64,000 nucleotides of DNA from Apodemus sylvaticus (taxonomy: Eukaryota > Chordata > Mammalia > Rodentia > Muridae), in contig NC_067485.1 of assembly GCF_947179515.1 (NCBI RefSeq), forward strand, positions 79,046,846-79,110,845, read 5' to 3'. Numbering within the stretch: the stretch's first letter is position 1; each line of letters opens with the position of its first letter. A program made the position numbers and the translations under genes. This document shows positions 1-10,400 of the stretch, in pieces. The notes under the pieces are model-generated. The model did not search any database. It was not told where the DNA came from and saw only the letters and a list, made by a program, of their open reading frames with translations.

Positions 1-627
1 AAATCATAAAAGTGCTTTCCTAAAAGTGCTTTCTGTTTTGTAGTCTTTGTTGGTTAGACACGACACGTGGTTTCATGCTGTAACCCAGGCTGACTAGGGA
101 GGCTTCTTGCCTTGGCCTCTGTATGTAATAGTCCCAGGCTTGTGCCACCCCATCGGGTCTCTTGTCACCGTGTTCTGTTGTCTGTTATAACATTTTCTAT
201 TTGTCAATATAGGGAAAGGAGAGCTATTTACAGATAATTGTAAAAATGGGGAGAAAGAATCATCTTTTTCTACCTTTCTCTCATTTTTCATGACCTGAAT
301 GGCAGTAAACCAGCTTGCATTTGACTATGTTGCAGATGAACATGCAGTTATTAACAAGGCTGAAAACTGGGAACAGAAGCCATTAAATCCAAAAAAGTAA
401 ATAATGTATAGATCTTTAGTTTTAAAACAATCCAGCCAAAATTTGATCATATAAAAGGAGTATTTTCCCTCTTATAATTACAGAATTAAAAGGGCAATTT
501 CCCATTTTTCTTCACTTATAGAAACTATATAATTTGCTTTATACCAAAAATATTAGTATTTGGGGTCCGTCTTGAATAGTGCTTATTCTAGATTAGTACA
601 CTAAAGTGTATGACTTGGGCAGTGAGC

Positions 628-800
628 TTTTTGTTGTTGTTTGTTTTGTTTTGTTCGAGGCTTAGGCTGGCCTGTTCTGTGTGGCCCTGTCTTTGATCTG
701 GGACTCACTCTGTGGACCAAGCAGGCCTTGAACTCAGAGATCTGCTTGCCTCTGCTTCCCCAAGGCTGGGAATGAAGGCGTGCACCACCACCGCCTGGCA
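628..800 (-). mobile_element. B1 SINE, diverged
   Basis: Antisense B1 with T-rich head and CTCTGTGGACCAAGCAGGCC core, ending at the CCACCGCCTGGC head sequence. Confidence 0.85.
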
Positions 801-1009
801 TAAATGCAACAGTTAGTTGAGAAACATCTGAGAGATTAATTATCATTTGTTCTATTTCTATCCTCAAGATTTTGTAGATGTATGTTTTAAAATCTCATTC
901 TTCTGTTAATGACACTGAGTGTCTTATACAAAATGAAGTACATAATTCTGAAGGAATGACAGATGCAAAGCTAAGTCCTAAATTTGTGTAGGTTCATTGT
1001 CTCTGTTGC

Positions 1010-1200
1010 TGGTGAAACGACTCAGCAGGTAAAGGTGTTTCCTGTGCAAGTGTAACATTCTTGAGTTTGATCCCCAGATTCCATGAAAGGGTGGCAGGAG
1101 AGAAACAATTCAAGGAGTTGTCCCTTGACTTCCACATATGCACTGTGTCTGTCATACATTAATCAACCCTCAGACATCATACATGCTACATAGCAATAAA
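1010..1200 (+). mobile_element. B3/B2-like SINE
   Basis: Contains GACTCAGCAGGTAAAGGTG, GAGTTTGATCCCCAG and GACTTCCACATATGCAC landmarks of B3 elements; ends in an A-rich tail. Confidence 0.65.
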
Positions 1201-1204
<4 letters not shown>

Positions 1205-1233
<29 letters not shown>

Positions 1234-1372
1234 GGTTTTTCGAGACAGGGTTTCTCTGTGTAGCCCTGGCTGTCCTGGAACTTACTCTGTAGACCAGGCT
1301 GGCCTTGAACTCAGAAATCTGCCTGTCTCTGCCTTCCAAGTTCTGGGAATAAAGGCGTATGCCACCACTGCC
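1205..1372 (-). mobile_element. B1 SINE
   Basis: A T30 run (reverse poly(A)) followed by TTTTTCGAGACAGGGTTTCT and the antisense B1 body. Confidence 0.95.
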
Positions 1373-1681
1373 TTTTTTTTTTTTTTAAATAAAGTTAAAA
1401 CATTCTTATAAATTTTGAAAAATTCAAACATAAATACTGGTTATAACAGCTGTAGTCTCAAATACAGGAGGCTAAAGGAGATCACTTCAAGAGTTTTGGG
1501 TCATCTTGGGCAACATTGAGACCTCTTGTCAGAATGAAGACAAATCTTAAGGTCTATGGTGCAATTCATTGTAAGGCATAAGTTTGATACTTGAAGGCCC
1601 TGGGTGTAATTTTCAGCAACAAACAAAACCCTGTTCTCAACCAGTCAGGTTGACTCTATTTCTTCAATTCTCGTTTCCTAG

Positions 1682-1873
1682 GATGTCAGTGGGGGAGGAC
1701 CGGCTCGCTCCTACCCTGTTGGTGGCCTTTGTTACTATCTGTCTCCTCCCGAGTCCATGGGGGCCATATTTGAGGATCCTGTTCATGTAGTTGTATATAT
1801 TATCTTCATGTTGGGGTCGTGTGCATTCTTTTCTAAGACGTGGATAGAAGTTTCTGGTTCTTCAGCCAAAGAT
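1682..1873 (+). CDS. Sec61a2: Sec61a2 coding exon (residues about 326-389)
   Basis: 192 nt, phase 0 at both ends. The acceptor follows a pyrimidine run ending TTTCCTAG and the donor is GAT|GTAAGTA, close to ideal. It encodes a segment starting [15 protein letters not shown] and ending SGSSAKD, including the hydrophobic [15 protein letters not shown] membrane helix. Confidence 0.95.
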
Positions 1874-4800
1874 GTAAGTATGTGGCTAGTTAAAAATAAT
1901 TTTGTAAAAATCTTAGTGTTTGGGTATCAAAATTGTTTTATAGTTTTAAGCTTTGTTCATATATTCTTAGTGAGAGTTACCCCTAACAGGCTAAAAATTG
2001 GTTCTCCTGAACTTTGACAATCGCTTTGTGATCCCCTAAAACTCAGTCCTACTCAAAAAACGTTTAGTATCCAGTTCCTCTTTACAGAGTTAATTCAAAT
2101 GCTGGGAGCACAGATACAATAACATGGTCAGAGTATGCCTGGTAAGCAGCATTGTGACCTGTGTCCTTATGTTCAATGGGAGGGTTGGTTGGGGCTCTTC
2201 TATTTTCAGTGTAGAAAGCAACAAAATGAGAATAGTTTAATTTAATTTTCCTTTTTTTTTTTTTTTTGTTGGCCAGGTGGCCAAGCAGCTTAAAGAACAG
2301 CAGATGGTGATGAGGGGCCACAGAGATACCTCCATGGTCCATGAGCTGAACAGGTAAGGCCACAAGGTCATTTCTTCCTAAGATGATGTTTAGTTTTATC
2401 ATCTCTAAAGGTCATTGCTTTATTCATATTCATTGTTTTCTGCTGTTCACAAGAGAACTGAAATTTAACTAAAACTTTCTTCCACAAAACGTTGGCCCCT
2501 TTTTAATCTTTTAAATGTATTTTTTGAAAATATTCCTCTCACCTCTTCTGTCTCTCAAACTCACAATATCTTTTTGTCTCTCTCACACACTTTCCTAAAT
2601 AAGTGTGTGTATAAATATAATCTTCTCAGTCTGTACAATGGTATTTATACATATATGTTTTAGAGCTGTCCATTGGTATTGGGTAGACAGCTGGGGCTTC
2701 TTCCTGGGGCAGACCATTTCTCCTGCTCTCAGGATTCCTTAGTTGCCTGGTTCTTAGGATTGGGACACTCTCCATGTTAGCATGTCTGTGTGCTGTCCTT
2801 ATTCAGATCTTGTTTAGGCACGTCTTAGGGTTTCATTGTTGTGAAGAGACACCATGACAGTAGCAACTCTTAAAAGGAAAACATGTAATTGGGGCTGACT
2901 TACAGTTTCAGAAGTTCAGTCAGACACATGAGTCTATGGGGACATTCAAACCACCACAGCAGCCTAATTTTCATTGCTCGCTCCAGTGTTAACGTGACAC
3001 ATATTAGTAGTTAGTTCTCAGTGCTGGCTGGCTGCACATGGAACTACCAGGGAGATTCTAAAACACTGATGCCCCCATTGGCTTGAAATAGGATTTGTTC
3101 CCAGGTGTCAGGGACTGGTTGGTGACTCTTAATGCATTCAGTTGAAATGAATACTATATTCCTGTAACTCCACTGAAGAAGCTACTGCAGGATTGTTGCA
3201 AGCTAAAGCCAGTCTGGGCTATCCATCGAGTACCAGGCCAGTACAATGAAATCTAGCTGTATGTGGATTGCTATTTCTTCAGTGGTTTTTTGAACTGGAA
3301 CTAGTGTTCCTATTTTATCTTATATACATAGTTTGCCAATGTATACATATGTGTCTGGTTTGAAATTCACTTTTCGCTGGGTAGTGGTGGCATACGCCTT
3401 TAATCCCAGCACTTGGGAAGCAAAGGCAGGCGGATTTCTGAGTTCGAGGCTGGTCTGGTCTACAGAGTGAGTTCCAGGATAGCCAGGGCTACACAGAGAA
3501 ACCCTGTCTCGGGGGAAAAAAAAAAAAAGAAAAAAAAGAAATTTATTTTTTACCCCACAAGAGGGAGTTTAAGGCTACCTGTTTAAAAATATGAAATATT
3601 CTAGTCATGCCACATGTCTCTCTGATCTTGAAACTCTGGAATTGGAGGTAGGAGGCTATATGAGACCCAGACTAAACAGACCACTTCCCCCATCCCCAGA
3701 CTGTAGTCAGGCTTGGCGGTTTATTGATGTAATCTCAGTATTTGGAAGTGGAAGCAAGTGGATTGCTGAGTTCTAGGCCAACCAGAGGCTACAGACACAT
3801 ATCTGAAAAAATATATACTATATATGCTGTAACATACAAGACATATAGAGTATATATTTTTGTGTACATATACAAATAATATAAATATATACTCTATGTA
3901 TAATAAATTTCAGTTTAAAATTCAAATTATCTGTTCTACAAATTGTACTGCATTGTATATATTACATTTTTTAAATTAGGTGGTTTGACATCATTGCCTT
4001 ACTCAGTTTCCTCTAATGTACACTGTACTTCAGTGGTGAGGGCTGCTCCAGCCAGTTTATATTGAGGGCACTCAATATAAAGAGAGAATATTGCAGATTT
4101 CTAGCAAATCTGGAGGTTGCACTGCTTCTAGCTATTGTGTTGTTTCCCACTGCCTGACAAAGGTCTTTTGTCTTTCAGGTACATCCCCACAGCAGCTGCC
4201 TTTGGGGGTCTGTGCATCGGTGCCCTGTCGGTACTAGCAGACTTCCTTGGGGCCATTGGCTCTGGTACTGGAATCCTGCTTGCAGTCACTATTATTTATC
4301 AGTATTTTGAAATATTTGTTAAGGAACAGGCTGAAGTTGGTGGGATGGGTGCTTTGTTTTTCTAAATGTTCATCTATTTCTGTGTGTGTGTGAAAGGGAA
4401 AGTATTTTGACATACTGTTTCTGTCAAATAATGCTGGTCCCCTTTCTTCCCTCAGTTTGTTGTTTTCAGTGCTAACTGTCCCATTTCTGAAGTGGGCACA
4501 GAGCTGAGCCTGTGTGCAGCACTAGTACCAGCTGCCTTAAAACTGAAGTTTACACTACTGTTGACACTGTCCATCTAGTGTTAGCCAGGATGCTGGGAAG
4601 CAGTGTATCTGCCTAGCTGTCGGTCGGACAGCGGGACAGTGACATGGATTAGCTTTGCACACAACATTCAGAACACTGACTATTCCCTTGTTTAAAAATA
4701 AATGCAGTGCAAATTGCCACTTTCCAGTATTTTGAGCTTCCCTAATGAGTTATGGAGCATTTATATCTAATGTATATTTTAGATAATTTTTATACTTTTT

Positions 4801-5245
4801 TAACTCATCATATCCATGTTCCCTCCCTCACCAGCCCCACCCCTTCCTGATTCATCCTATCCCCAGACTGCCACTCAGCCTGGATGGACAAAAATCAAGC
4901 ATTGAAGTTATTTCTGTCACTGGACTCAATTGCTTTTAATTCCTTTTCTGCTTCTCATTTGTTCTCTTTTCCTGGTGACAGCTAGGAGTGCTGTCCAGCT
5001 GTATTGGCTACACCTTCTACTTCCAATGCCTTGAAGTATTTTTCTCCCTTCCCTAATCCCCAGAGCAAGACCCAGTTCTCAACAGTGTCTGTAGTTGAGT
5101 GGAAGTGAGCAAGGAGTAATTCACGCTAGGACTTCATGTCTGTGAATGCATAGCAGGACCCAGGTGTGCACAGTAGACAAGAAACGCTTATTTAATAAAA
5201 CTGTTGCAGTTGTGTTGGAAAAATAAAGAGATTCCTATTAAGTGT
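1682..5245 (+). CDS. Sec61a2: Sec61a2 3' part (Sec61 translocon alpha-2 subunit), three coding exons plus 3'UTR
   Basis: Encodes the C-terminal 151 residues (about 326-476) of the pore-forming alpha subunit of the Sec61 channel, which moves nascent secretory and membrane proteins across or into the ER membrane together with the beta and gamma subunits. Coding exons are 1682-1873, 2277-2353 and 4179-4365; each has an AG acceptor, the first two have GT donors, and they join in frame (phases 0, 2, stop). The translation contains [15 protein letters not shown], the cytosolic [15 protein letters not shown] stretch, and a last exon with the final membrane segments ([20 protein letters not shown] and [18 protein letters not shown]). 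The ending [13 protein letters not shown] is, from memory, the alpha-2 paralogue; alpha-1 ends in SEVGSMGALLF. Upstream exons lie outside the window. Two overlapping candidate poly(A) signals lie near 5,194-5,227. The gene converges tail to tail with Nudt5. Confidence 0.96.
2277..2353 (+). CDS. Sec61a2: Sec61a2 coding exon (residues about 390-415)
   Basis: 77 nt after a T-rich tract and GTTGGCCAG; donor CAG|GTAAGG. It encodes [20 protein letters not shown] and onward to HELN plus two bases of an Arg codon completed by the next exon. This is the large cytosolic loop of the Sec61 alpha family, which takes part in ribosome binding. Confidence 0.96.
2826..2966 (+). mobile_element. Old rodent interspersed repeat fragment
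   Basis: GTGAAGAGACACCATGACAG, then AACTCTTAAAAGGAAAAC and TTACAGTTTCAGA. The same family recurs at 62010-62430. Family name uncertain. Confidence 0.6.
3376..3540 (+). mobile_element. B1 SINE
   Basis: GCTGGGTAGTGGTGGCATAC start, CCCAGCACTTGGGAAG, and A-rich tail. Confidence 0.95.
3711..3803 (+). mobile_element. Degenerate B1 fragment
   Basis: Resembles B1 through TAATCTCAGTATTTGGAAG and TTGCTGAGTTCTAGGCCAAC. Confidence 0.5.
4179..4365 (+). CDS. Sec61a2: Sec61a2 last coding exon (residues 416-476, stop)
   Basis: Acceptor CTTTGTCTTTCAG|G. The first base completes Arg415, then 61 codons and TAA at 4363-4365. It holds the last two hydrophobic segments and the short cytosolic tail. Confidence 0.97.
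4697..4702 (+). terminator. Sec61a2 candidate proximal poly(A) signal
   Basis: A canonical AATAAA 332 bases after the stop codon. It could produce a shorter 3'UTR; use is not provable here. Confidence 0.35.
5194..5227 (+). terminator. Sec61a2 distal poly(A) signals (two AATAAA)
   Basis: AATAAA at 5194-5199 and 5222-5227, followed by TGTTCTCT-type downstream sequence. Placed as the main end of Sec61a2 because no later coding sequence or signal on this strand precedes the convergent Nudt5 end. Confidence 0.6.
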
Positions 5246-6702
5246 TCTCTAAGAGTATTTCTGTAGGGTCACTGTATTTATACAGAACATATCTGGATAT
5301 ACTTGAAAGGGTCAAACAAGTCATATTTTGGCTTTAAATTACTCAAGGGCAGTAAGTAGCAAGGATCCTCGTGACATGGAAGGTATCTCAAAACATACTT
5401 TACTCTTCATTTGACATCACCCATTTCTTTGTATTCTTTAGAGTACATAATTTTCCAAAAATACAGTACAGTTTTCAGTAATTGACTTTCTTAGGAATGG
5501 AGAAAATGACTTTCTTAGCTTGAGCTAAGGTCAGACACTGGAGAACACCCTGGGATATTAGAATCCACTTTCTGAGCTTTGCAAATGAATGAAAGGCGGG
5601 TGGGGGGGGCAGTTTTTAAAATGTAGGCAAGTAGTTGTGAGGAGTGAAGACACTAGATGGCCAGTTCCAGGTCTGTCTCCATCTGTGAGGCAGAGCCTTC
5701 AGAGGTGCAGATGCTGGGATAAAATGTACTAGGGATAAGTGTATGACATAGCTGTTACAGTTGCACTCCCAGAAGAGCCACGGGAGCCAGGGAAGATGGC
5801 CAATACTCAAAGGCCATTTTTACCTACCTATATTACCTGCTCTATGGAAAGGGTGAATGTGTGGAGCCTGTATCCTCACTTCAGAAGAGGGAAGGAGACA
5901 ACACAGTGAAACACAAGTCCTAGGGAACTTACAGGGAAAAGTTGGTTATCTGGGGAGATAGGCCCATGATTAAAAACCAAAGAAAAAATTGAAGGGTTAG
6001 AGTCGCAGGGAAAGCTACTGAACTATAATGGGTGTTAATTTTCATTATGAAAGCAGACTTGGTCTACAAAGTTCCAGATTTCCATCACTAAGAAGTCCAG
6101 GATAGATTTGTATAAAGAGCTTACTACATTTTTGTGCATAAAAATATATGTCATGTTGTACTACTGCCCCTGGGGAAACCGCTTTTATAAGGTCCCCAGG
6201 ATCTACCTACCCCCTGGACCAGGCTGCAGGCGTGAGCTGGGCAGTGAGCAGCATGCTGACTCCTGCTGGTGGCTGGACAGACAGCCCTGGAGCTGATGAG
6301 AGGTCCAGTTGTCACAGGAGCACTGCTCCTCAGAACAAGGAAATGAGCCCGGAACACTGGCGCCTAGCATATTCTAGAAACCATGTCTGCATTTCTTGTG
6401 TAGTCTGAGTAATATGCCAGATAGTTGGCTAATATATCTGCCTATACTCATTACTATGGGTGTCCATATACATGTAGAATCCACATTAATCTTTTTACTG
6501 TGGGTTTAGTTTTGGAAAACAAGTATTTTCTGAGGTAAGGTTAGAAAACTGAAGTATGCACACTTGAGGGAGGGATCCTGGGTTTTCAGCCTCTTAGCCT
6601 TAATATATTAAGAATTAACTATGTTTACTACTGAAGCATTATCTTGGTATACTTCTAGGAATTAAGTGGCCTTATGAGAATATTAAATACATTTAAAAAA
6701 TT

Positions 6703-6812
6703 ATTTCTGAGATACAGAGTTTCATAATGGAACTTAAACTGGCTACATTTGCAATCCTCCTGTCTCAGCCTTCCAAGGTGGATTATAAGCATGTACAAGT
6801 AGTACGCTTTTA
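6703..6812 (-). mobile_element. Degenerate B1-type fragment
   Basis: GAGATACAGAGTTTCATAAT and CAATCCTCCTGTCTCAGCCT resemble old antisense B1. Confidence 0.45.
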
Positions 6813-6931
6813 CCACAAATGTTTATGCTCTGTTGATTTTACATCTACTACCCAAATGGATCCCATATTAATTAGAATTAGGAGAAGCCAGTAAGTCCTT
6901 ACTGGGGTCTCTCTTTTAAAACTCTCCTTTT

Positions 6932-7076
6932 GGCTGGGTGTGCTGGTGTGTGCCCTTTAGTCCCAGCACTCAGAAGGCAGAGGCAGGCAGGTCTCTTAAG
7001 TACAAGCTGGGCCTGCTCTACAGAGTGAATTCCAAGACAGGCCCAGGGATGTTATTACCCTGTCTCAAAATGAAAC
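6932..7076 (+). mobile_element. B1 SINE, diverged
   Basis: GGCTGGGTGTGCTGGTGTGT, CCCAGCACTCAGAAGGCAGA and CCTGTCTCAAAA. Confidence 0.85.
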
Positions 7077-7324
7077 AACCCCAGCCTTCTAATTTTTAAA
7101 TGTGAGCCTAATTAATAGCTATTTGCAGACTTAAGTACATAATTTTAGGAATTGAGGATATAAACAGATGACCTAATTTGGAGCTTGAGTCTATTCCTGA
7201 GAAATACCCTCACCTTCTAGACTAGGTGAGGCTTAATACATTTAAACATACCTATATACGTTCATTTCCATGAGTATTTAACAAGTTTAAATGAAGGTTA
7301 CATCCTCTCTGTAATTATAATTCC

Positions 7325-7460
7325 ATACCACATGCAGTCTGTGCTGCTTTTATTTTATGAAAAAGCTGATTTATGATCGACATTAAACTTGATTGAATAC
7401 ATTGAATAGTGAAGGCCTCATGGTTTCATTTACAAAACATGGCCAGTGTCCTCCTTGGCC
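7325..7460 (-). other. Nudt5: Nudt5 3' untranslated region
   Basis: A short AT-rich 3'UTR of about 135 nt from the stop to just beyond the AATAAA at 7354-7349. The exact cleavage site is inferred. Confidence 0.65.
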
Positions 7461-10400
7461 TTAAAATTTGAGGAAGGGCACTTCGAACGGCTTCGAGTTG
7501 GCGTGTTTCAGTGCCAGCGCATAGGCGTAGACCCTGGCATCCACTGTAAGATGATCTTCTGCTCCCATTGCTAAAGAAGCAAATAGGTTAGTTTAGAGAC
7601 TGCGGAGATAGTGAGAGGAGAGCCCAGCCATCACTGTTCACACTGAAACCCTGAGAGGAGAGCCCAGCCATCACTGTTCACACTGAAACAGTGAGAGGAG
7701 AGCCCAGCCATCACTGTTCACACTGTAACAGTGAGAGGAGAGCCCAGCCATCACTATTCACACTGTAACCGTGAGAGGAGAGCCCAGCCATCACTGTTCA
7801 CACTCTAACCATGAGAGGAGAGCCCAGCCATCACTGTTCACACTGAAACAGTGAGAGGGGAGCCCAGCCATCACTGTTCACACTGTAACAGTGAGGAGAG
7901 CCCAGCCATCACTGTTCACACTGAAACAGTGAGAGGGGAGCCCAGCCATCACTGTTCACACTGTAACCGTGAGAGGAGAGCCCAGCCATCACTGTTCACA
8001 CTGAAACAGAGGGGAGCCCAGCCATCACTGTTCACACTGTAACCGTGAGAGGAGAGCCCAGCCATCACTGTTCACACTGAAACAGAGGGGAGCCCAGCCA
8101 TCACTGTTCACACTGTAACCGTGAGAGGAGAGCCCAGCCATCACTGTTCACACTGAAACCGTGAGAGGAGAGCCCAGCCATCACTGTTCACACTGAAACA
8201 GAGGGGAGCCCAGCCATCACTGTTCACACTGTAACCGTGAGAGGAGAGCCCAGCCATCACTGTTCACACTGAAACCGTGAGAGGAGAGCCCAGCCATCAC
8301 TGTTCACACTGAAACAGAGGGGAGCCCAGCCATCACTGTTCACACTGTAACCGTGAGAGGAGAGCCCAGCCATCACTGTTCACAGTGAAACCATGAGAGG
8401 AGAGCCCAGCCATCACTGTTCACCGTTCACACTATAACTGTGAGAGGAGAGTCTAGCCATCACTGTTCACACTGTAACCGTGAGAGGAGAGCCCAGCCAT
8501 CACTGTTCACCGTTCACACTATAACTGTGAGAGGAGAGTCTAGCCATCACTGTTCACACTGTAACCGTGAGAGGAGAGCCCAGCCATCACTGTTCACACT
8601 GTAACCGTGAGAGGGGAGCCCAGCCATCACTGTTCACCGTTCACACTATAACTGTGAGAGGAGAGTCTAGCCATCACTGTTTATGCTGTTGCCAGTACTA
8701 GATGCTGGGGACACAGTATCTTTAAAATTAAAGGATTAAAAGTAGCGACATAGCAGGTAACTCATCAGGCTCAGTCCTCACCACACTGGCCCAGTGTCCT
8801 TGCCACTTGTCTGGGAGCAAGTTCAAACCTGAATGAATCTCTGAAGTCTGGGTTCATGTCCTTGGTACCTGTGCAGGAGTGTTGTGGTTGCTACCGTTAC
8901 AGACTAGCATGTAAGTATTGACTAATATATTTTGGTTATACTGAAGTTAGGTAAAGTAGTTCTTTCTTGCTGAGTATCCCCTTCAAAGACCAGAAGGGAA
9001 GTCAGGTGGGTAGAAAAATAAGTTTTTAAAAGAATATTCTATAAATAAAACATCTATCACATATTATTTATGCACCTGGAGGCAAGGTACTTTGTCAGTA
9101 TTATCTATTTAATTTTTCTCATGCACCTTCAGAGAAAGGGGCTTATTCTTGATTTAGGAAAATGAGGCTAGAAACTGATAAAGGATAGCGGTGGCAGAGC
9201 TGCACCAGTGGCAGAGCTGCACTGCCTTACACTGGTTGCCATAGCTTTCCTGAATAAATGTCCACATTTAATTTGGCTTTAGGTACTGAGATTAATTTAC
9301 CCTAGGTCTAGTTTTTGAGAAGGTGAAGAAATCGAAGCTGTCTAGGACTATGAAATCATAGTTTTCGAAAGAAAATAAATAATAGTTTTCAAACTTTTCA
9401 AACAAATAGACATTTCAAAATAGAGCTCTCTGCTTAAGTGAAACCGTAAGTCACTGGTGGGGAGGAATTATGGACTGTTTGAGATCAACAAATATTTCAA
9501 GTTATTTTGTGTCAATCTCCAAAGTAACCAATTAAAAAATACGTTTTCAGTTTCCTCATCTAGAGCTGATAGTGTTGGGCTCACGCAGAGGCTCTGCTGC
9601 TGCCTCACAGATGGATGCATAGAGCTAGGGCTCAGAGGAGCAGGAAGCGCTACTGCTCCATACCGCAGGAAGGCCTGCCAGTATCTACTGGGATTTGATT
9701 TCCATAAGGACTATCCAGTGTTCCAGCACAGCAGAGCCTCACTCTGGTATGGATCAAAGCTCTTAAGCACTCAATAGTTTTAGTTAGACAGCAGGAAAAT
9801 GATCGCTATTATGTAGGGGAAAAATTTAAAAAGGGGCCTTACGCCGGGCAGTGGTGGCACACGCCTTTAATCCCAGCACTTGAGAGGCAGAGGCAGGAGG
9901 ATTTCTGAGTTCGAGGCCAGCCTGGTCTACAGAGTGAGTTCCAGGACAGCCAGGGCTACACAGAGAAACCCTGTCTTGAAAAAACAAACCAAAACAAATA
10001 AAAAGGGGCCTTACTATAGCCTTCCCTTGACACAACATTTCTCTTTTAAAACTTTTGAACTGTACATCACTTGAACCGGAGAACTCACATAGTTCAACAG
10101 TAGTTTTCAACAGTTTCTAGGTGTCTGAAATGAATGAGATGAAGACAAAGGAATTACACTTAATGGCCTAGTGTACAGAGAAGGGGACAGGAAGCCAAGA
10201 GAGGCTGGGTGTTAACCTGAAGAGTGCTTACCGTCAAGTCTTGTCAGCAGATCATTCTTTGGTAAAGAAATCACTTCCACAAATTCTAAACAAACAGAAT
10301 GCAGTGAACACAGGGCTAAGAAGAGCAGCAAACCCCAGTAGCCCCACGCCTGCAGCCACCACCGCTCCATCAGGCCGTCATAGGCCCAGCCACGGGGAGT

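Larger units (their letters stand above)
1..1681 (+). other. Sec61a2 intron (upstream part cut by window edge)
   Basis: No coding exon of the family is seen before 1682. The stretch holds a degenerate antisense B1 remnant (about 50-155), a B1 (628-800), a B3-like SINE (1010-1200), a B1 (1205-1372) and otherwise AT-rich sequence without recognisable structure. Confidence 0.7.
2354..4178 (+). other. Last Sec61a2 intron
   Basis: Contains an old rodent repeat (2826-2966), a B1 (3376-3540), a degenerate B1 (3711-3803) and an AT-rich stretch (about 3,805-3,905) with many TATA-type alternations. No exon is supported. Confidence 0.7.
4366..5245 (+). other. Sec61a2: Sec61a2 3' untranslated region (end inferred)
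   Basis: The sequence after the stop is free of SINEs and carries three AATAAA hexamers: 4697-4702, 5194-5199 and 5222-5227. The distal pair is followed by a T-rich stretch, so the long 3'UTR probably ends near 5,240; the 4,697 signal could give a shorter isoform. The true cleavage site cannot be read from sequence alone. Confidence 0.6.
5246..7324. other. Convergent intergenic gap between Sec61a2 and Nudt5
   Basis: About 2.1 kb between the inferred poly(A) sites of the two tail-to-tail genes. It holds a G run near 5,600, a GC-richer non-repeat block (about 6,160-6,360), a degenerate antisense B1 (6,703-6,812) and a sense B1 (6,932-7,076). No gene is supported. Confidence 0.6.
7571..10231 (-). 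other. Last Nudt5 intron
   Basis: Holds the 40-bp-unit minisatellite (7611-8685), an antisense MIR-like remnant (about 9,065-9,190) and a B1 (9843-10003). The rest (for example 9,250-9,840) shows no recognisable feature. Confidence 0.7.

Noticed and set aside
7611..8685. CRISPR-like array
   Set aside because: The 40-bp units are contiguous near-identical copies with no unique spacers, in a mammalian intron. It is a minisatellite.
9826..10110. Recurrent protein-like sequence with [19 protein letters not shown] here and at many other places
   Set aside because: This is the antisense translation of B1 SINEs, not a protein family.
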